DNA of 64,000 nucleotides from Reticulitermes lucifugus (GCA_026260175.1 JAKCWW010000001.1:1-64000), one strand, 5' to 3'; counted from the first letter of the stretch, positions 1-12,510 are shown. A program made the numbers and translations. Notes: generated from the sequence alone by a model not told the origin.

Positions 1-163
1 GATATGGCTCAGGATAGGGACAGGTGGCGGACTGTTGTGAATGCGGTAATGAACCTTCGGGTTTATAAAATGCGGGAAATGTCTTGACTAGCTGAGGACC
101 TTTTAGTTTCTCAAGAAGGACTCTGCTCCATGGAGTTAGTTAGTTAGTTAATTAGTTAGGGTA
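1..163 (+). mobile_element. LINE 3' end (last codons of ORF2 plus tail)
   Basis: The frame from base 1 reads [20 protein letters not shown], then ...MREMS and a stop at 85-87. This is the usual C-terminus of a common arthropod LINE. The 3' UTR CTCTGCTCCATGGAG follows, then a (TTAG)n tail at about 136-160. The upstream part lies outside the window. The same 3' end recurs at 8141-8292, 8862-9000 and 17020-17160. Confidence 0.85.
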
Positions 164-165
164 GA

Positions 166-300
166 AGAGGTGACTTGTCTGCCCTGAAGATGGAAGTAGC
201 AGGTTCGTCTGAAACGTTTGTACGTATATACCAAAGAGTATGTCCTCACATTCCGGGAGGTCGTACTCGTAACATTCGCTACCTTGAGGGCCTCAGCTCT
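166..300 (+). repeat. Stem-loop motif of CTGANGA/GAAAC type
   Basis: CTGAAGA at 184-190 is followed by GAAAC at 211-215, with a poorly paired 20-base insert between them. It belongs with the motif family described for 25091-25133 but is degenerate. It directly follows the (TTAG)n tail of the preceding LINE. Confidence 0.35.
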
Positions 301-1234
301 ATCTTCGTTTCTTTTTATGTTTTTTCCCCTTTCGTAGTCTCGTCACTAAAATAATATTTTATCCTCCAGTGCAAAGGCGGTAGATGGAATGATGAACGTT
401 TGTGTATCACGTACGAGTTTACTGTCAAATTTCCTCAGTATTTTTCGGAGCTCTGATTATTGCCAAATTTTATGTGTGCATTTCAACTACCGCAGTGGCA
501 AGGAAGACAGAAGACTGAGTAGAGGCTGTCCTGTCGCGGACAACGGATAGAGGATTTTCAATTTCAGTGGGAAACTTGATATATGAACAGTAAGACTTTT
601 GCCAAACCTTGAACTAATCAGCGGAAAAAGCTGCATCTTCTGAGTTATGATGTTGAACAGGCACATACAGAATCAAGAAGACAAAGCGGCCTTCCTCTCT
701 GCTTCTCCACATCTCTTTCTACTGGGATTACGTGAATACCAAGAAAAGGAGCTCGCAGACATCGGGTGCCTAAGCCCTTTTCATTCCTCCAATTTATCCT
801 TCTAGCGTCGTTCAGAATAATCGAAGTCATAACCTTTCCTTATTTTATATTCGTTATACGTCTCCTGACGTTTTCCTTTTCACGCTGCACTTTATTTTTG
901 TAGAGTGAAACCTGCCTATAACGAAACCGCAAGGGACCGAATTTTTTTTCTGTTGCAGACAGGTTCCCTTTACTAGAGGTGCTTTACGTTTCGATCCTCA
1001 GGACTCCAGATCCTCGGAAATGTAAAGGGTTTCCGCTAAAGACAGGTTTCCATTATGCCCAGGTTCCATTTAATAGAGGTTTCTATTATAAACAGAAGTC
1101 TTCCGCATGCGGTTACTTTTTTATAAGTATATTCTTACGCGTTTGATAATTATGCAGCAGGCTCGTTAGTTGAACGACACGGTGTGCGGTCTTGCTTGGG
1201 AAGTTGATAGTAGCCCACAGCGTGTTGTTTGATG

Positions 1235-1385
1235 CTAACAGTCACTTTTCGCAATTTTGCGAACATGCCTAAAATCATTAAGCTCCTAATTATGTAATTT
1301 TCTCCATCATTATACCTTCTCTTCGGTCCAGATAGGCGGTAAGTGCAAATAATCTTCGCAAACACTATGTTTTGTTGTGAAGGAA
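1235..1385 (-). mobile_element. LINE fragment beside a repeat-A edge
   Basis: At 1285-1385 the minus strand reads FAKIICTYRLSGPKRR and then NDGENYIIRSL, matching the RRIFGPKRDEVTG and WRKLHNEEL region of the LINE family at 17-18.8 kb. At 1235-1275 lies the inverted start of repeat A (its GCGAAAAGTGACTGTTAGC edge). Together with 2055-2150 this looks like one LINE copy split by insertions. Confidence 0.55.
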
Positions 1386-1522
1386 TCGGGCAGCATACAA
1401 CATCCAAATAGTCAGATGTTAGCAGTACGTACATTGATTCGAAAGTTTGACAGTTGCAGTTTCAATGTCTACTGTATCTTAGCTCATTGCTTTACAATAA
1501 GAACAACTAATGATAAAGATAA

Positions 1523-2012
1523 TTTTTAGGCGCATTCACTAAATTGCGAAAAGCGACTATTAGCTTCGTCATGTCTGCCTGTCCGTCTGTCCGTCCGCAT
1601 GGAACACCTCGGCTCCCACTGGACGGAGGTTCATGAAGTTTGATAATTGAGTATTTTTCGAAAATTGTCGAGAAAATTCAAATGTCATTAAAATCTGACA
1701 AGAATAACGGGTACTTTACATGAAGACACATGTGCATTTATGATAATATCTCGGTGAATTCTTCTCAGAATGAGAAATGTTTCAGACAAAATTTGTAGAG
1801 AAAATTAAAATATATTTTGGTTCAATAACTTTTTTTTTCCGAAGATCGTTCCGTCTATGAGATAATGGGGGAAAATATGGTAGAGCCAGACAAGCCACAG
1901 TAGAGAATATAATACGGCGCATGCGCATTGCATGCTGGATAACTAAGGCTACAGACACTGACTCATAATATGTAATACTTATTGCATTTCCGCAGCAACA
2001 GTGGGTATACGA
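1523..2012 (+). repeat. Dispersed repeat A, copy 1
   Basis: About 490 bp, non-coding. It begins TTTTTAGGCGCATTC, then GCGAAAAGCGACTATTAGC, a TCTGTCCGTCTGTCCGTC run and CTCGGCTCCCACTGGACGG, and ends near GCATTGCATGCTGGATAAC and TATGTAATACTTATTG. A second full copy is at 43697-44185, and partial inverted copies are at 13664-13800 and 15795-15925. No terminal inverted repeats or frame are visible, so the class is unknown; a non-autonomous DNA element is the likeliest guess. Confidence 0.8.
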
Positions 2013-2054
2013 ACGCGCCTCTATGGTAGGTTATACATACAATGCATGTCTCAC

Positions 2055-2150
2055 TCTATTCCTTATCAACGCCCTGTTTTCAAACGTCCTGAACATAAGT
2101 CCTTTTCTTAATGTGAGAGATCAAACTTTACAACCATGCAAAACCAAAGA
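2055..2150 (-). mobile_element. LINE fragment
   Basis: The minus strand reads SLTLRKGLMFRTFENRALIR, matching WSLTLREE..LRVFENRVLRR of the LINE family at 17-18.8 kb (compare 17440-17500). It is the segment just upstream of the piece at 1285-1385, with repeat A between. Confidence 0.6.
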
Positions 2151-4789
2151 TGTAGCTGCAGTTTGTGTTTGTGTAGTGGATGGCTGTCTTGCATCCGATA
2201 TTTCAGTTGTGTGCTATTACGTAAAAAAAGTGTTCATCGCCGTGTTCTTATATGTACTAGAGGTACTTGAATAGCATGAGGCTGTGTTGCTTGTGTCTCA
2301 TAATATCGCTTGGTGCTGGGTACATACTGTGCCCTTAGTACTGTTTTTTGATCATTAGGTCTTACGTTCAAATGTCTGTTGTGAGACCGGCTGCTCTGTC
2401 TTTTCGTCGTTTTGCTCAACCACTGCAGGGAAATGCAGGTTTAGTGCTGTGGAGTAATATACACTGCCCAGGGCAGTGCGGTTAACGAGTTGGTAGACAG
2501 CGCGCGACTGAATAATTGCCCACCTCCCTATCCTATAATTCTTAGCTAATTTACTCCAAGATATAACAGTGATCCAAAATACTGCCTTCTGTTGGAAGAA
2601 TGAAATCCAGTCCGACAGAACCCGTAACACATTACAGCATCCTGTACCTGTAGGGGCCACCCGAACCACGGGGCCCCTCGCGCTGCGGTTTCTGCGGGGG
2701 CCTTATCTAGCCACTGGCTGCCCAACTTAAAATTCTTAACCTTGCATTGTTATATAAACAGTGCAATGCCAGCCGTGGAATAAACACACAAACAGGCCAC
2801 AATTGAGGTGAACTTAATTCAAACAGATAATGGAATTACAATTGACAATGCTTGTCAGAACAACGATATTTTTGCTGCACTTCAATAGTTGTATAAACTG
2901 TAATAATATTTATTTCATTATATTTTGTACAAATATTTAAGTACAATAAAAATATTGTTTTGTTGACAAGATAATACCAAAGTATTTTCAGTTGTAATTC
3001 AATTATATATCTCAACAAGACGCCAAAAACGAAGAAGCAGATCATGCAAGTTAAATGTCGGACACAGCCTTTCTGTTTATTTCGTCCTTCTGTTTTGATC
3101 CTTTTCCTTACGCCCTTTATCGAATTTTAAACCTTTAGTTTTTTCAAAACAAGTTTATTTCCTTTTATATAAATCTTTATTTTATTCCTTCATTTATTTT
3201 GCGTTTCTTTCATTACTATTTTCGTAATATTTTTATCTCATTCTTGTCTAATTTTTCCTTTAGCATTTCTATTATTCCTTTTTGTCTTCCTCATTCTCCT
3301 TTTCATTCTTCTTTTCTCTCTTGCTACTGGTATGGAGAATATAAATGCACGTGATGTGTATGTCTCTTCACGGAATGATGCCAAGCGTGTGTCCGCCCTG
3401 AGCGAGTGCCTGTTTCATGTGGAGCTAATAAGGCAGAAGACGCTCAATATGTCAAGACGTGCACTATATAGCTCTGGGTATAAGCACTGAATTCCCTAGG
3501 ATTCTTCTGCACTAAGCCTTTCACATTTGTATCAATGGACGATGAGTTCTCTTTTATGCATTGCATGGTCTCGATATAAGTTTTCTAAGCTTTACAAGAG
3601 CTTATGAAGCATACTGAAACAGACTATGTATCACGTAAGTTAATGCAGAATCCTAAACAGGGATTTTCCTCTCAGATTTGATAAACATTTCACATATGGA
3701 ATACCAAACTGCCTAATCTCACAACGAAGAAGCAGTCATTGTGGCATTTGTGTTTATAAATTAAAAGAAACAGAAGATAGTTTTATGGAATTTGCCGTAT
3801 TGCGTTGAAAAAAAGAAAACGACTTAATGAGCAGATTGTTTCAGCCCTAGTGCCCTGGCTCGACTAGAGCGGGATCGCCTTTGTATCATGGTATTCCTCC
3901 GATAATCGAAGAAAATGGTAGCGTAATCCACACAAATAAACGAGCATCATTTTTTCTCATTTCCTAGCGGATTTATCACTGGAAGGTATCGTTAAGCGCG
4001 TCGCTTAATACTGTATAGAGTTACTATTTTTTCGGCGTCGTAAAACATTCAATTAGCCATATGCTAGACCAATAACGGAATATCCTTTTAATTTAAATTC
4101 TGATTGAGAAAGGGTTATATTAGTTATAATTATAGTAAATTAATTTCATGACATTAAGTTGTTTTAAACTTCATTGTTATTTTAAATAATCGTGTGTAAA
4201 CCTTATTGTTACTTTGAACACTTGACGTTGACTTCTGTGCTTTCAGACGCGGCTGGCGATGCTTCATCGAGGGAATATCGAAGTGAGTATTATTTTGCCT
4301 TGCTTGTAACTCGTGCGGCAGATGTGCGCACTGTGTCAGTTGTCGGTATATCTACACGTTATGATTATGTTATTTATTGGTTTATGGCTTATTTAACGAT
4401 GATGTGCGTACCTTAGTCTGTGTTGCATTGATGGTTTAATAGTTGACGAATAATTAATTGGTAACTTTATGTAGGAATATAGTCTTGGCCTGTTTTGAGT
4501 TTCTACAATGTTCTTCGCCTGGAGGGACTGAGAGAACCATTAAAATCTAGAAAAGTCGCTGTCTCGGTCGAGAGTCGAACTGTATACCTCTCAAATGTAA
4601 GTCAGAGGCTTTATCGCATGAACCAACTCCGTTAGTTTACCTTCTCTTACGTGCTTCTTGCTGGTTGCTGTCATTTATGATCTTTTTGTAAATTGATTGA
4701 AATAACTTTTTAAACCTGGAGGAGGAATCAATCATATATACCAACTAATGTACATAATAGATTTACAAACTGTTCATAAATTTTAAAAA
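2151..4789. other. No recognisable gene
   Basis: AT-rich unique or highly decayed DNA with short random frames. A T-rich stretch at about 3060-3310 resembles worn repeat sequence but gives no family. Confidence 0.5.
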
Positions 4790-4832
4790 CTCCATGTTTT
4801 GGCGCCGAGCCGCCATCCTCAGGGAATCTCAA
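4790..4832 (-). repeat. Stem-loop motif of CTGANGA/GAAAC type
   Basis: On the minus strand CTGAGGA is followed by TGGCG, a short loop and CGCC (a 4-bp helix), then AAAAC in place of GAAAC, with TTCC/GGAG flanking as an outer helix. The core is not complete. Confidence 0.4.
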
Positions 4833-6297
4833 ATACAAAGGAGCACAAGCACCAATAAACCAGTCTAGAAATACAATATCAAATATTGAGATATTTAAAA
4901 TGTTAAAATTATAAAATGGTAGGTATAAAATTACAGCTTTGTGGACGTTATGGTTATCCTGTTCCTGACTATTTCCAGGCCAGGGTCCAATGTCTGTTTA
5001 TAGTATGTGCAGTGCATGCATACAAACATCTGATTCCATTCTGTGCGACCCAACAGGATCTGGTCCTGTAAATTTGTTAACAATTAAAAAAAAAGCCTTT
5101 AAAGATTACACTTTTTTCTTAAGGACATTCATATTTTTAAGCTTTTGGAAAAGTCTACAAAATCCCATTTATGTGCATGTATTATGTCAGCCATAGGGTT
5201 AACGGCAATGAGCTCTGTGGTGGATAATTTTTACACGTGTGTGAATTTTGTATCACTCTTAACACCTAATATTTAAACATGAATCAAAGATCGATGTCAG
5301 CGCAGGATTAGGCAACTTTGCTTGCATCTTGTGTATGGAGCAGATTGGAATAGATTGAACATAAAAACATGAGGTTCATACCGTTACGTGTTATTCCTAG
5401 AACATTTCAGCACAAAATACGATGGTCATTAGGAGTTCTACTTTTTACTGTAAGGTTCACGAACAGGCAAAACACACATACACACGCACGCACCCCCCTC
5501 CCCACACAAAAAGCTGTATTGCGGACATGTGGCAAGTGTAAGTAACCGACAAAGTGTCAAGAATATGCAAGCTTTCTGACTGCGTGACATTTGGTGTCAC
5601 TCCCATAATCTGTTTTTCCTACAGTTTTTCCCCTGTGAAATTACTGTAGTTGTGGTGGTGGTGAGATATTGTTCCTCATCATGTAAGAGCAGATCGTAAT
5701 ATATTCCTTTTCCCGGCGTGGTTTTACGTTATTTCTCGGAATCGCCAACTCCATAGGATTATTTCGAAGGATTTTTAAGCCGTACTCGTTTCATGTGCAC
5801 GAGAACCAACTGCTTGGGAGAACTTCTGCACTGGGGATTTGTGGTGACGTGTAGGATAAATGATGAGCGAGGGAAACATCGCAATAACATTCTTTCAGTA
5901 TATTTAAAACTTTGTCATAATCACTATGTCAGCGGATTAGGCCTAATATTCTCTTCCGTCCCAGTTAAAATGTGTTTTCTTTTCACTTTGTATCATGTCT
6001 TGCAACATTCTGAACCCATAATGTGCATTAATTACGTGATTTTCTTTCAAAACACATCCTCAACTTATTAGTGCAATCCGAAAATTTGTGTGTAACGTTA
6101 GGCCCACATAATATGTAAAATGATTTATATCTTCTCTTTTCTTGAGATGTTGGAAGTGTGATTCCTACAACTGATTTCAGATAACACATTCCGTCAGCTT
6201 CATTATATCCGCTATTGTCATTATGATCCGTATAAAAGAACTATCTGTCCATTGTCGCATGTAAATTCTAGTACTTTGAAGAGTTGTGCGAGTGAAC
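4833..6297. other. No recognisable gene
   Basis: Nothing beyond a short CA/C-rich run at about 5468-5507 and short chance frames. Confidence 0.5.
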
Positions 6298-7135
6298 TCA
6301 GAAAGTAAGGTGTCATATTCCCATGGATGTGATATTTACAGCACTGTGCGATTCGATTGTAGTTTATTACATTATTTCTGCTACCAGGTGACAAGGTTGT
6401 TCACTAGTGCAGACATAACACACTTACTCAGCGTAAGTTGAAAAATAGCGACCGTACTGAACAAGTGGACAAAGGAAGTAGTGCGATCCATAATTTATTT
6501 TTACTGGGCGAAGAGTATCCAGCCCGTGGAAATCCACCGTGGGCAATAAGAGTCTGTGGTCGAGCAGAATTCATGGCAAGGAAGCGTTCCGTTCCCCTGA
6601 TTAAAGAAATTCGAGGCAACTGTCCCGGACAAGGTGATGGCGACCGTCTTTTGGGACATGCACGGGGTAATGTTGATGCAGCGCTCAGTGCCACTCATTA
6701 ATACGGCATGCTAAGTGGGACTTAACTGAGTCTGTTTGGTGTCAAAAGGAGTATTACTGTTAAACGGCAATGTCCCACCACACATTGCTCGCACAACAGC
6801 AAACCTCTTGAACACTTGGCACTGAGAGATCCTTCCCGCATCCCGCTATAGTCCTGATTTGACACCATTGAACTCCCACCTTTTTACCAAAATGAATAAT
6901 CGCCTTCGAAGTCTAGACTTCCAAAGTGACGAAAACGTTGGAAGTGGATGTCAAGCGATGCTGGACGCATCATTTTACCTCCAAGGCTTTGAATCTTTGA
7001 TCAGATATTATGATAAGTGACTCGACAAATATAGTGGCTACGTAGAAAAATAGCACAAGTGCCTGTATCTGACCCATGTGTTGTTACTGTAACTTATTTA
7101 CATTCTACATAAAAATTGAGAACCTTACTTTCTGA
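6298..7135 (+). mobile_element. Internally deleted mariner-type transposon
   Basis: The ends are a perfect 13-bp inverted repeat: TCAGAAAGTAAGG at 6298-6310 and its complement at 7123-7135. In the right half, frames resemble mariner transposase: VFWDMHGVMLMQ, then GVLLLNGNVPPHIARTTANL, EILPASRYSPDL, and a C-terminus GFESLIRYYDK and YSGYVEK. These match the TVFWD, DNARPH..., YSPDL.P.D and YDKC.....YVEK blocks of the family, but they lie in different frames with stops. At 838 bp it is shorter than a whole mariner (about 1.3 kb). The helix-turn-helix part is missing. Transposition-dead. Confidence 0.85.
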
Positions 7136-8127
7136 CTTCTGATTTTTAAAGTTGTTTTTCTTTGTCACCTAAATTACAAAATTTTTTAAATTTAGTTTGC
7201 ATGCTTTCAATTTTGAAGTGCCATGCCTATTTTTCCAAGTAAATTAATTTGCATATTTATTAAATTTTTTATTACCGTTTTTATTGTTATACTTAAGTGT
7301 CGTTTTGAGAATACATTACTCAGATTTAAGGCTGTAATTTTTGTTATTTGGTGTAATATATCATATACTCTTCATTTGGATTCAGACAGTAATATTGCCC
7401 TGATTACTTGATGATCTGTATGAAATAGAGGGTGACCTTTGACCTCATTTTTAAGAGTAAAGTATGTGGAAAATTTATTCTGCCATTGTTTAAATCCATC
7501 AAAATTGTACCTAAATATTTGAAAGGATTCGTAAAGAATAACTGTTTCTTTTACCTTTTCGGTTTGCAACTGATATTGGAGTGTGTTCTGCTACACAAAA
7601 CAGGCATGACAAAAGCTGTGAGGGTGAAAACGTCAACATTTTCATGTCACTATCCCCTCCAGTATATTAACATGGAAAGCTAATGAACATAAACCATCCA
7701 AATGAGTTCACGTGTCATCGAAAGCGTCGACATGTATCATGTTTCCTTAATGACCGCCATGTCTGTCACGGCTACCATTATTACTACCTCAGTAATCATC
7801 ATTATCATCAAATATTTGCCCCTTTGTTGTTTGATGCCTGCTGTCCTGTGGCTGAATTCCCAGCATAGCTATGATTACTGATGTTATCTAAACTGCTGTT
7901 ATTATGTCTTCACTACACAGGTATTTTGAAACGTAAAGTACGAGCTGTAAGTAGGAAAGCAACAAATCCCATCTTGTAGAGTCATCAATAATAATTACTA
8001 CAAGGTGTAGTATCGTTCTTAAGAAAGAGATGGCAACCAATGGGCCAAGAAATGCCTGGCTTTCATAGAATGTGAAATTTCTTTACTTCCATTATGTTCA
8101 CCAAAGCACATGCGTAGACTGTCTCCT
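7136..8127. other. No recognisable gene
   Basis: Several 60-85 codon frames occur here (for example 7432-7683), but none has family similarity or splice support. Confidence 0.5.
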
Positions 8128-8305
8128 GAATTAGTTGAATAACTAACTCACTAACTAATTAACTCCATGGAGCAGAGTCCTTCTTGAGAAGCTAACAGGT
8201 CGTTAGCTAGTCAAGAAATTCCCNGCGTTTTATGGAACCCGAAGGTTCATTACCGCACTCACAAGAGCCCGCCACCTGTCCCTATCCTGAGCGAATTAGT
8301 TGAAT
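8128..8305 (-). mobile_element. 5'-truncated LINE insertion with 13-bp target duplication
   Basis: The 3' terminal ~150 bp of the LINE family (CTCTGCTCCATGGAGTTAAT on the minus strand, then a GTTA-type tail) is flanked by the direct repeat GAATTAGTTGAAT at 8128-8140 and 8293-8305. This is the signature of target-primed reverse transcription with severe 5' truncation. An N at 8224 lies within it. The intact target duplication suggests a fairly recent insertion. Confidence 0.88.
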
Positions 8306-8861
8306 TCATCCCCAAATTTCAACACCTATTTCTGTAGTTTTAATAGTATTCTCCCTTATTTTCCAGTTATTTTCCAGCGGTTACGAAGGAAAAACTTTAC
8401 GTGACCACAATTAAAAGCTATATACTGTGGCCAAATAAATTAAAACATACTACTTCGATAAGTGAAGAAAATTGTGTACAGAATATTCTTATTAATTCAC
8501 AGTTTAAAGCAAAGTGTAAAGGAAGTTTTATTATCTTAACATGCAACGGTTTGCTGAACGAGAATGTCATGACGGGACGTTCTTTCACAGCTAACCGAAA
8601 AGCCGCAAAACAGTATTTTGCACGTGATAACCCACACCTAAGTGCACGTTCGCAGTGAAGGATTGGAGCCTTGTGCCCCGCGTGCCCCCCACAGATCCGT
8701 AACACCTGCAACAAGTAGTCTGTGACATTACGGCAGGTATGAAAAAAATTTATTTTAAAGTGTGGAAGAATATTTTCAACAGAGTCATATATATTTACTT
8801 TTTAAAGAGAGGTTCCAGACATTGAAAAAAAATTTAGAACCAGCTCAAAATTACAGTCGTA

Positions 8862-9000
8862 AGATGGCTGAGGATACGGAGAGGTGGCGGGCTCTTGTGA
8901 ATGCGGTAATGAACCTTTGGTTTCCATAAAACGCGGGGAATTTCTTGACTAGCTGACCACCTGCTAGCTTCTCCAGATGGACTCTGCTCCATGGAGTTCC
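8862..9000 (+). mobile_element. LINE 3' end fragment
   Basis: The sense strand reads MAEDTERWRALVNAVMNLWF and then NAGNFLTS, followed by CTCTGCTCCATGGAG. It has the same 3' end as 1-163 but lacks the GTTA-type tail. Confidence 0.8.
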
Positions 9001-10188
9001 ATACTGTGGACCCACAAATATTAAGCTCCACCTTGTAAAATTCAGTCTTCCGGGCTACCTGGCGCCCAGATTTTGTGCACCCCTGAATTAACCTTAGTGT
9101 TGACTATATGTCCCACCAAGTTTAACATTAACAAATTTCTACATTCTGTCAATATAGCGAATTATGTGTTTTGAAAGGATTATTTTACTATAAAACATTA
9201 CTTGACTGGTTTATATATTATCCCAACTAGATGTATAGAATAAAGGTGACTGGCTTTTATAACATAGGAAAGTGTTTACTGCGCGGTACAAACTGAATCT
9301 TTAAATATAACTGACGTTACTTTCGCCTTCAAAGGGATGAAAATGTCTGCTGTACTTACGAACCCTTGCGAAGTCCTCTCCTCTCTTAAAGTTGTCACAC
9401 CAACACGTATACATTTTCCATTGCCCGGCACCTGCTATATACCCTCCTCAAATTTTCTTTTCTGTCGTGAGATACTGGATAAACCATTTTGACGTAAATG
9501 ATAACAAACCTTATCAAATTTTAATAATAAGTTTTAATGTACCGTTGGCCTGATAGTTTATTTATTTATGCTTTTTAACGACATTTTATCAGCTCAAGGT
9601 ATATCTGTATGGCGTCGAATGGTAACATTGACTAATGAATTGGGGACAGAGCGAACTGTGTCTAGTTTGAGTAATTACCATTGTATTGGCCTGGAGGACT
9701 ACGGAAAACTGCTGTTGACCTCAGGAAGGATATTCGTTCTGTTCCCAGGTACCTTCCAACACAATACCGGGATGCTAATCGCCCAACCTCGACGCTCGGT
9801 ATTTTTGTTCTGTGAAATATTTCTTTCCTTTAACCTGCTTATATTATAGAGCCAAGAATTCGTCTTGAATTTCTGAGACACTGTGGGACCCGTGTGTCAT
9901 AGACATTCGGAAACACGTGGCTAAAAATCTAATAATTCTAATCGAAATAACACGTGCTTACCAATGATAAGATAGCTGATTTCCTGTATAAGCCCGTGTT
10001 TTGCAGTATATGCCTTTAAAGTATTTTGTTACGCAGCAGTTCCCACCTCTCCGAACTCCAGCCTGCACTTCCCGACTGAAACAGACGAGTTATCTCCGCA
10101 TTGCGCATAAACCTGGCTGGCCATATAGTATTTATGATGGCAGAACAGAAATGCATACCGTATTAACAACAAATAACCATCATACACA
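9001..10188. other. No recognisable gene
   Basis: The frame at 9568-9849 (93 codons) has no family features. Nothing else is recognised. Confidence 0.5.
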
Positions 10189-10427
10189 CCCGGTCGCGGT
10201 GGCCGCGCGGTCTAAGGCGTAGGTCTGCGGCCACTCACTAGCTGGGATTAGGGGGTTCGAATCCCGCCGGGGGGCGTGGATGTGTGTGTCTTGTGAATGT
10301 TGTGAATTGTCAGGTAGAGATCAATGCGACGGGCCGATCTCTCGTCCAGGGGAGTCCTACTGAGTGTGTTGTGTTTAACTGTGTGTGATCACGAGTAGGG
10401 CTGTTTCTCCACAGGGGAAACCTATAT
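10189..10427 (+). mobile_element. tRNA-derived SINE, family 1, copy 1
   Basis: The tRNA-like head has an A box TGGCCGCGCGGT at 10199-10210 followed by CTAAGGCG, and a B box GGTTCGAATCCC at 10254-10265. A non-tRNA body follows (TGTGTCTTGTGAATGTTGTG, then CTCGTCCAG). The head resembles a Ser/Leu-type tRNA. It lacks a tRNA 3' half and is not a tRNA gene. It abuts the left end of the pogo-like element. A second copy is at 51640-51890. Confidence 0.88.
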
Positions 10428-12143
10428 GGTAAGGTGGTACATTTTCGATGTAGGTACAATTCTGATCAGTGTAAGGGTTAACAAATTTTTCTCGCTTCGT
10501 GATGTTGGTAGCACTTACCTGACTGTGGTGGCGTGATTGGGACAGCTTGCTCAATTATCTTTGTTAATTTCATCAACACGACGATTTGTGTTTCGGAGCT
10601 GCAATTTTTTTGTTGAGGGAAAGTGAGTACTGCTGCTTAGATATTTTCCGTGTTGTAAGACTGTCTAGTTGTTATCTAGTAACTGACGTTATTTGTGTTG
10701 CGTGAGAGTGAAACGTTTTGTGCCCGCGTTTACAGTTATTGTCACGTCTTGAGGTAGTTTGGTATTACTTGGGTTGTTTCTTCTGTTCTACCTCGGGTAT
10801 ATTTTCAGTCGATATTGTGGGTACAATTTCGATCGGAAGAAAAATGTTTTACAAAATTCATCTCGACACTAATAATTTGAATCGAGTTACAAAATGCGTA
10901 GTTTAATAGAGCCTCGCGGTTGCACAGGGGGAAGAGATCATTCGACCGGATTTGTCCAATCCAAACCCAGCATTGTGAAGTTTCTGGTAGTTTTAGGGAA
11001 GGTGAAGGACACGGTATCTATTGACAATATGACACAAAAGTTACATTTGTATTATTTTATTACTATTTCATTATTGGGAATACTGTACTATATTTACACA
11101 CAAATCGGCATTAATACAACGTTTAACTGGCCTTTAGACCTACATCCTAATTTTAATACAGGTGTTTTTACGAAACTTCTTGCATTCAAATGAACACCAC
11201 AAAAGCAAGTGTTTGTGCAGTTTTCTCCGATGCTTGGAACAAATCTGCTTCAGTTGGACGTGCTGCTAAAGGTTTCGAATGTACTGGAATAATGCCTTGC
11301 TCTGCAGATATTGTTCCAGAAGAGAAGTTTACTCCTGCATCACTGTTTGAGGCTAATTCGCATACAACTACTACCACTGCTGCCACTGTCAGTACTACCA
11401 AGGTAACACTATAATCTTGCTCATCAATGGCATAGCCCACAGTAATCTCCAGTCAAAACGGAGACACCGCTGACGCCACAACGTCAGCTTCAAATACAAC
11501 TAACTTTTAAACATCACGCAGTATCTCAAATGCGAAGAACATCTTACCGACGCCTGAAAAAAGACGTAATCAAGTAAACGAGAAAAAAAATCTTCGGTCC
11601 ACCTTAACTCGGATCAAAATCTAGAAGAAACACAAAATAAAAAAAATGTCTTTTTCCAACAACGACAAAACGAACAACCAGTGGTCAAAGTAATCTCATA
11701 GGTACAAGCAGAAGAGAGACTCATTGTTACAAACAATCGCCAGCAAAGGAAGACGAGTGTGATTCTTGCTTCTTAAACTATTACACTTACAAATCTATGA
11801 AAAAAGGTGAATAGGTATTGCCAGAAATATAACGTCTGGTACCATGAAATATACGTTGGTGCGAAAGGAAAGAGGCAGTAATTTGTGGTACATGCCACTG
11901 ATCAAAATTGTACCACCAAGTGATCGGAATTGTACTACGGAGCTACATTTTCCATCAATTGTAAGGAGTTTTCTAGATTTTTTATTATATTTACAATACT
12001 AAACCTTTTCATATGAAAAAAATCTGACATATTCATCAATCTACACATAACATGTTTCACCACTGATACCTTATCTTGTTCATGTATTTTACACATTAAA
12101 GCGTCTTTTTTGTCTGAAATGATCGAAATTTTACCACTTTACC
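10428..12143 (+). mobile_element. Decayed pogo/Tigger-like transposon
   Basis: The terminal inverted repeats match at 17 of 22 positions: GGTAAGGTGGTACATT at the left (10428 on) and the complement of GGTAAAGTGGTAAAAT at the right (ending 12143), flanked by TA. Subterminal ATTGTACCAC motifs recur. At 11190-11414 the frame reads ASVCAVFSDAWNKSASVGRA, then AKGFECTGIMP and EEKFTPASLF, the usual C-terminal end of pogo-type DDE transposases (F..AW......A..GF..TGI.P). A downstream segment around 11540-11790 reads NILPTPEKRRNQV and KEDECDSCFL, recalling the variable tail with a zinc-binding region. The DDE catalytic core is not recognisable. Confidence 0.72.
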
Positions 12144-12510
12144 GTAATTAATTTATTATTGAATCTTTAAAGCTTCCCCTATTCTTAGACGCCATATACT
12201 TTAAGCTACTCTTAGTGTCATTAAATACGTGTGTTGTGCGAAACAATTTACGATACTACCAATCAGAGAAAAGTAGTTTGTAACTAAATTTTATGCTCTT
12301 TAGACTCATTTTACTGAATAAAACTAACTGTACTACACACATTGCTATAATGTAAACCTCAATAGTTTTGGTGTATATAAAGCCCTTGAAAATGATCTTA
12401 TATGTTCGATATACATCGCAGTATTTGTGAAGATCAAATAATAAATTAATTTCATGTTGTTTTTGATGACCACTTATTTAAATTATTATGTACTATAGGG
12501 AGTTTCTCTT

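Noticed and set aside
6438-6701. Overlapping frames on both strands as genes
   Set aside because: They lie inside the deleted mariner and do not correspond to transposase in those frames.
10189-10427. tRNA gene (good A and B boxes)
   Set aside because: The sequence after the B box does not form a tRNA 3' half, and a second copy at 51640 shares the non-tRNA body; it is a SINE.
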